Shown: positions 63,816-64,000 of the stretch, one piece after another
Position numbering within the stretch: the first letter of the stretch is position 1
Layout: each line of letters begins with the position of its first letter
Source: Flaccisagitta enflata
Lineage: Eukaryota; Chaetognatha; Sagittoidea; Aphragmophora
NCBI GenBank assembly: GCA_965153355.1
Contig: OZ231126.1
Coordinates: 108,004,001 to 108,068,000, forward strand
Reading direction: 5' to 3'
Length of the DNA: 64,000 bases
Translations under genes and position numbers: made by a program
The notes under the pieces: model-generated
The model's database searches: none
The model's input: the letters and a program-made list of their open reading frames with translations, nothing else
What the model was told of the DNA's origin: nothing

Positions 63816-64000
63816 AGGAGGGGAATTAGCTCTTTCTAAGCTGTTGATATCATGCATAGGCTCGTTCGGCCTAAAAAAAAAACCAACTATCCCAAACGCC
63901 ACATGAGAAAAAGGTAAATCCAAAAAGCTCTGCACCGTCTGAGGAATAAGTCTCTGTAGAGCTTCATAAAAAGGGCGAATCCGGGGACCCCTATGAAGTT

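Overview
This window looks like gene-poor, repeat-dense DNA from an animal, most likely an invertebrate; the species cannot be named from it. Three things point that way: a decayed BEL/Pao retrotransposon (a group known only from animals) at 5560-8533, a TTAGGG-type degenerate tract near 21.4 kb, and short isolated coding-like segments without bacterial gene packing. Simple repeats (GA, GT/CA, GAAT, GAAA, CAA) are very abundant and create most of the long open frames, which are not genes.

Layout. 0-5.6 kb: copies of two dispersed nonautonomous families among microsatellites, plus one possible polyQ exon on the minus strand. 5.6-8.5 kb: frameshifted BEL/Pao pol fragment (RT tail, RNase H, integrase, DUF5641-like tail), fused at its 5' side to a truncated minisatellite element. 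8.6-19 kb: dispersed repeats, a TA-flanked MITE, a hAT-type MITE with an 8-bp target duplication nested in another element, and a stretch of sequencing-adapter sequence next to a CA repeat. 19.5-26.3 kb: two giant inverted-repeat (foldback) elements of about 3 kb whose arms are built from 170-185 bp tandem units. 27.7-33 kb: a further hAT-type element and smaller palindromes. 34.0-39.1 kb: a complete, very young LTR element (510-bp LTRs differing at two positions, 5-bp target duplication) whose only long frame is an 871-residue protein with no reverse transcriptase. 39-53 kb: palindromes, more minisatellite elements, a possible conserved coding fragment. 53.5-57.1 kb: a region with few simple repeats holding a proline-rich 432-residue frame with a good start context and a candidate splice donor, and a separate CRE/CCAAT/TATA promoter-like cluster. 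57-64 kb: minisatellites broken up by mobile elements.

Three repeat systems organise the window. (1) An AACAAGGCC...hairpin-TAAAA family of roughly 120-320 bp elements with a tetranucleotide GRCY core, in more than 25 copies, often head to tail. (2) A family in which inverted ends reading GGGCAGCGGCCCCAAAGGGG and CCCCCTGTGTCCTACAGGAC enclose a variable array of about 20-bp GGCCT-containing units, in about 15 copies. (3) Foldback palindromes from 0.3 to 3.2 kb. None encodes a protein I can recognise, so they appear to be nonautonomous elements mobilised in trans; that is inference. The most interesting single object is the young LTR element with its unrecognised long frame.
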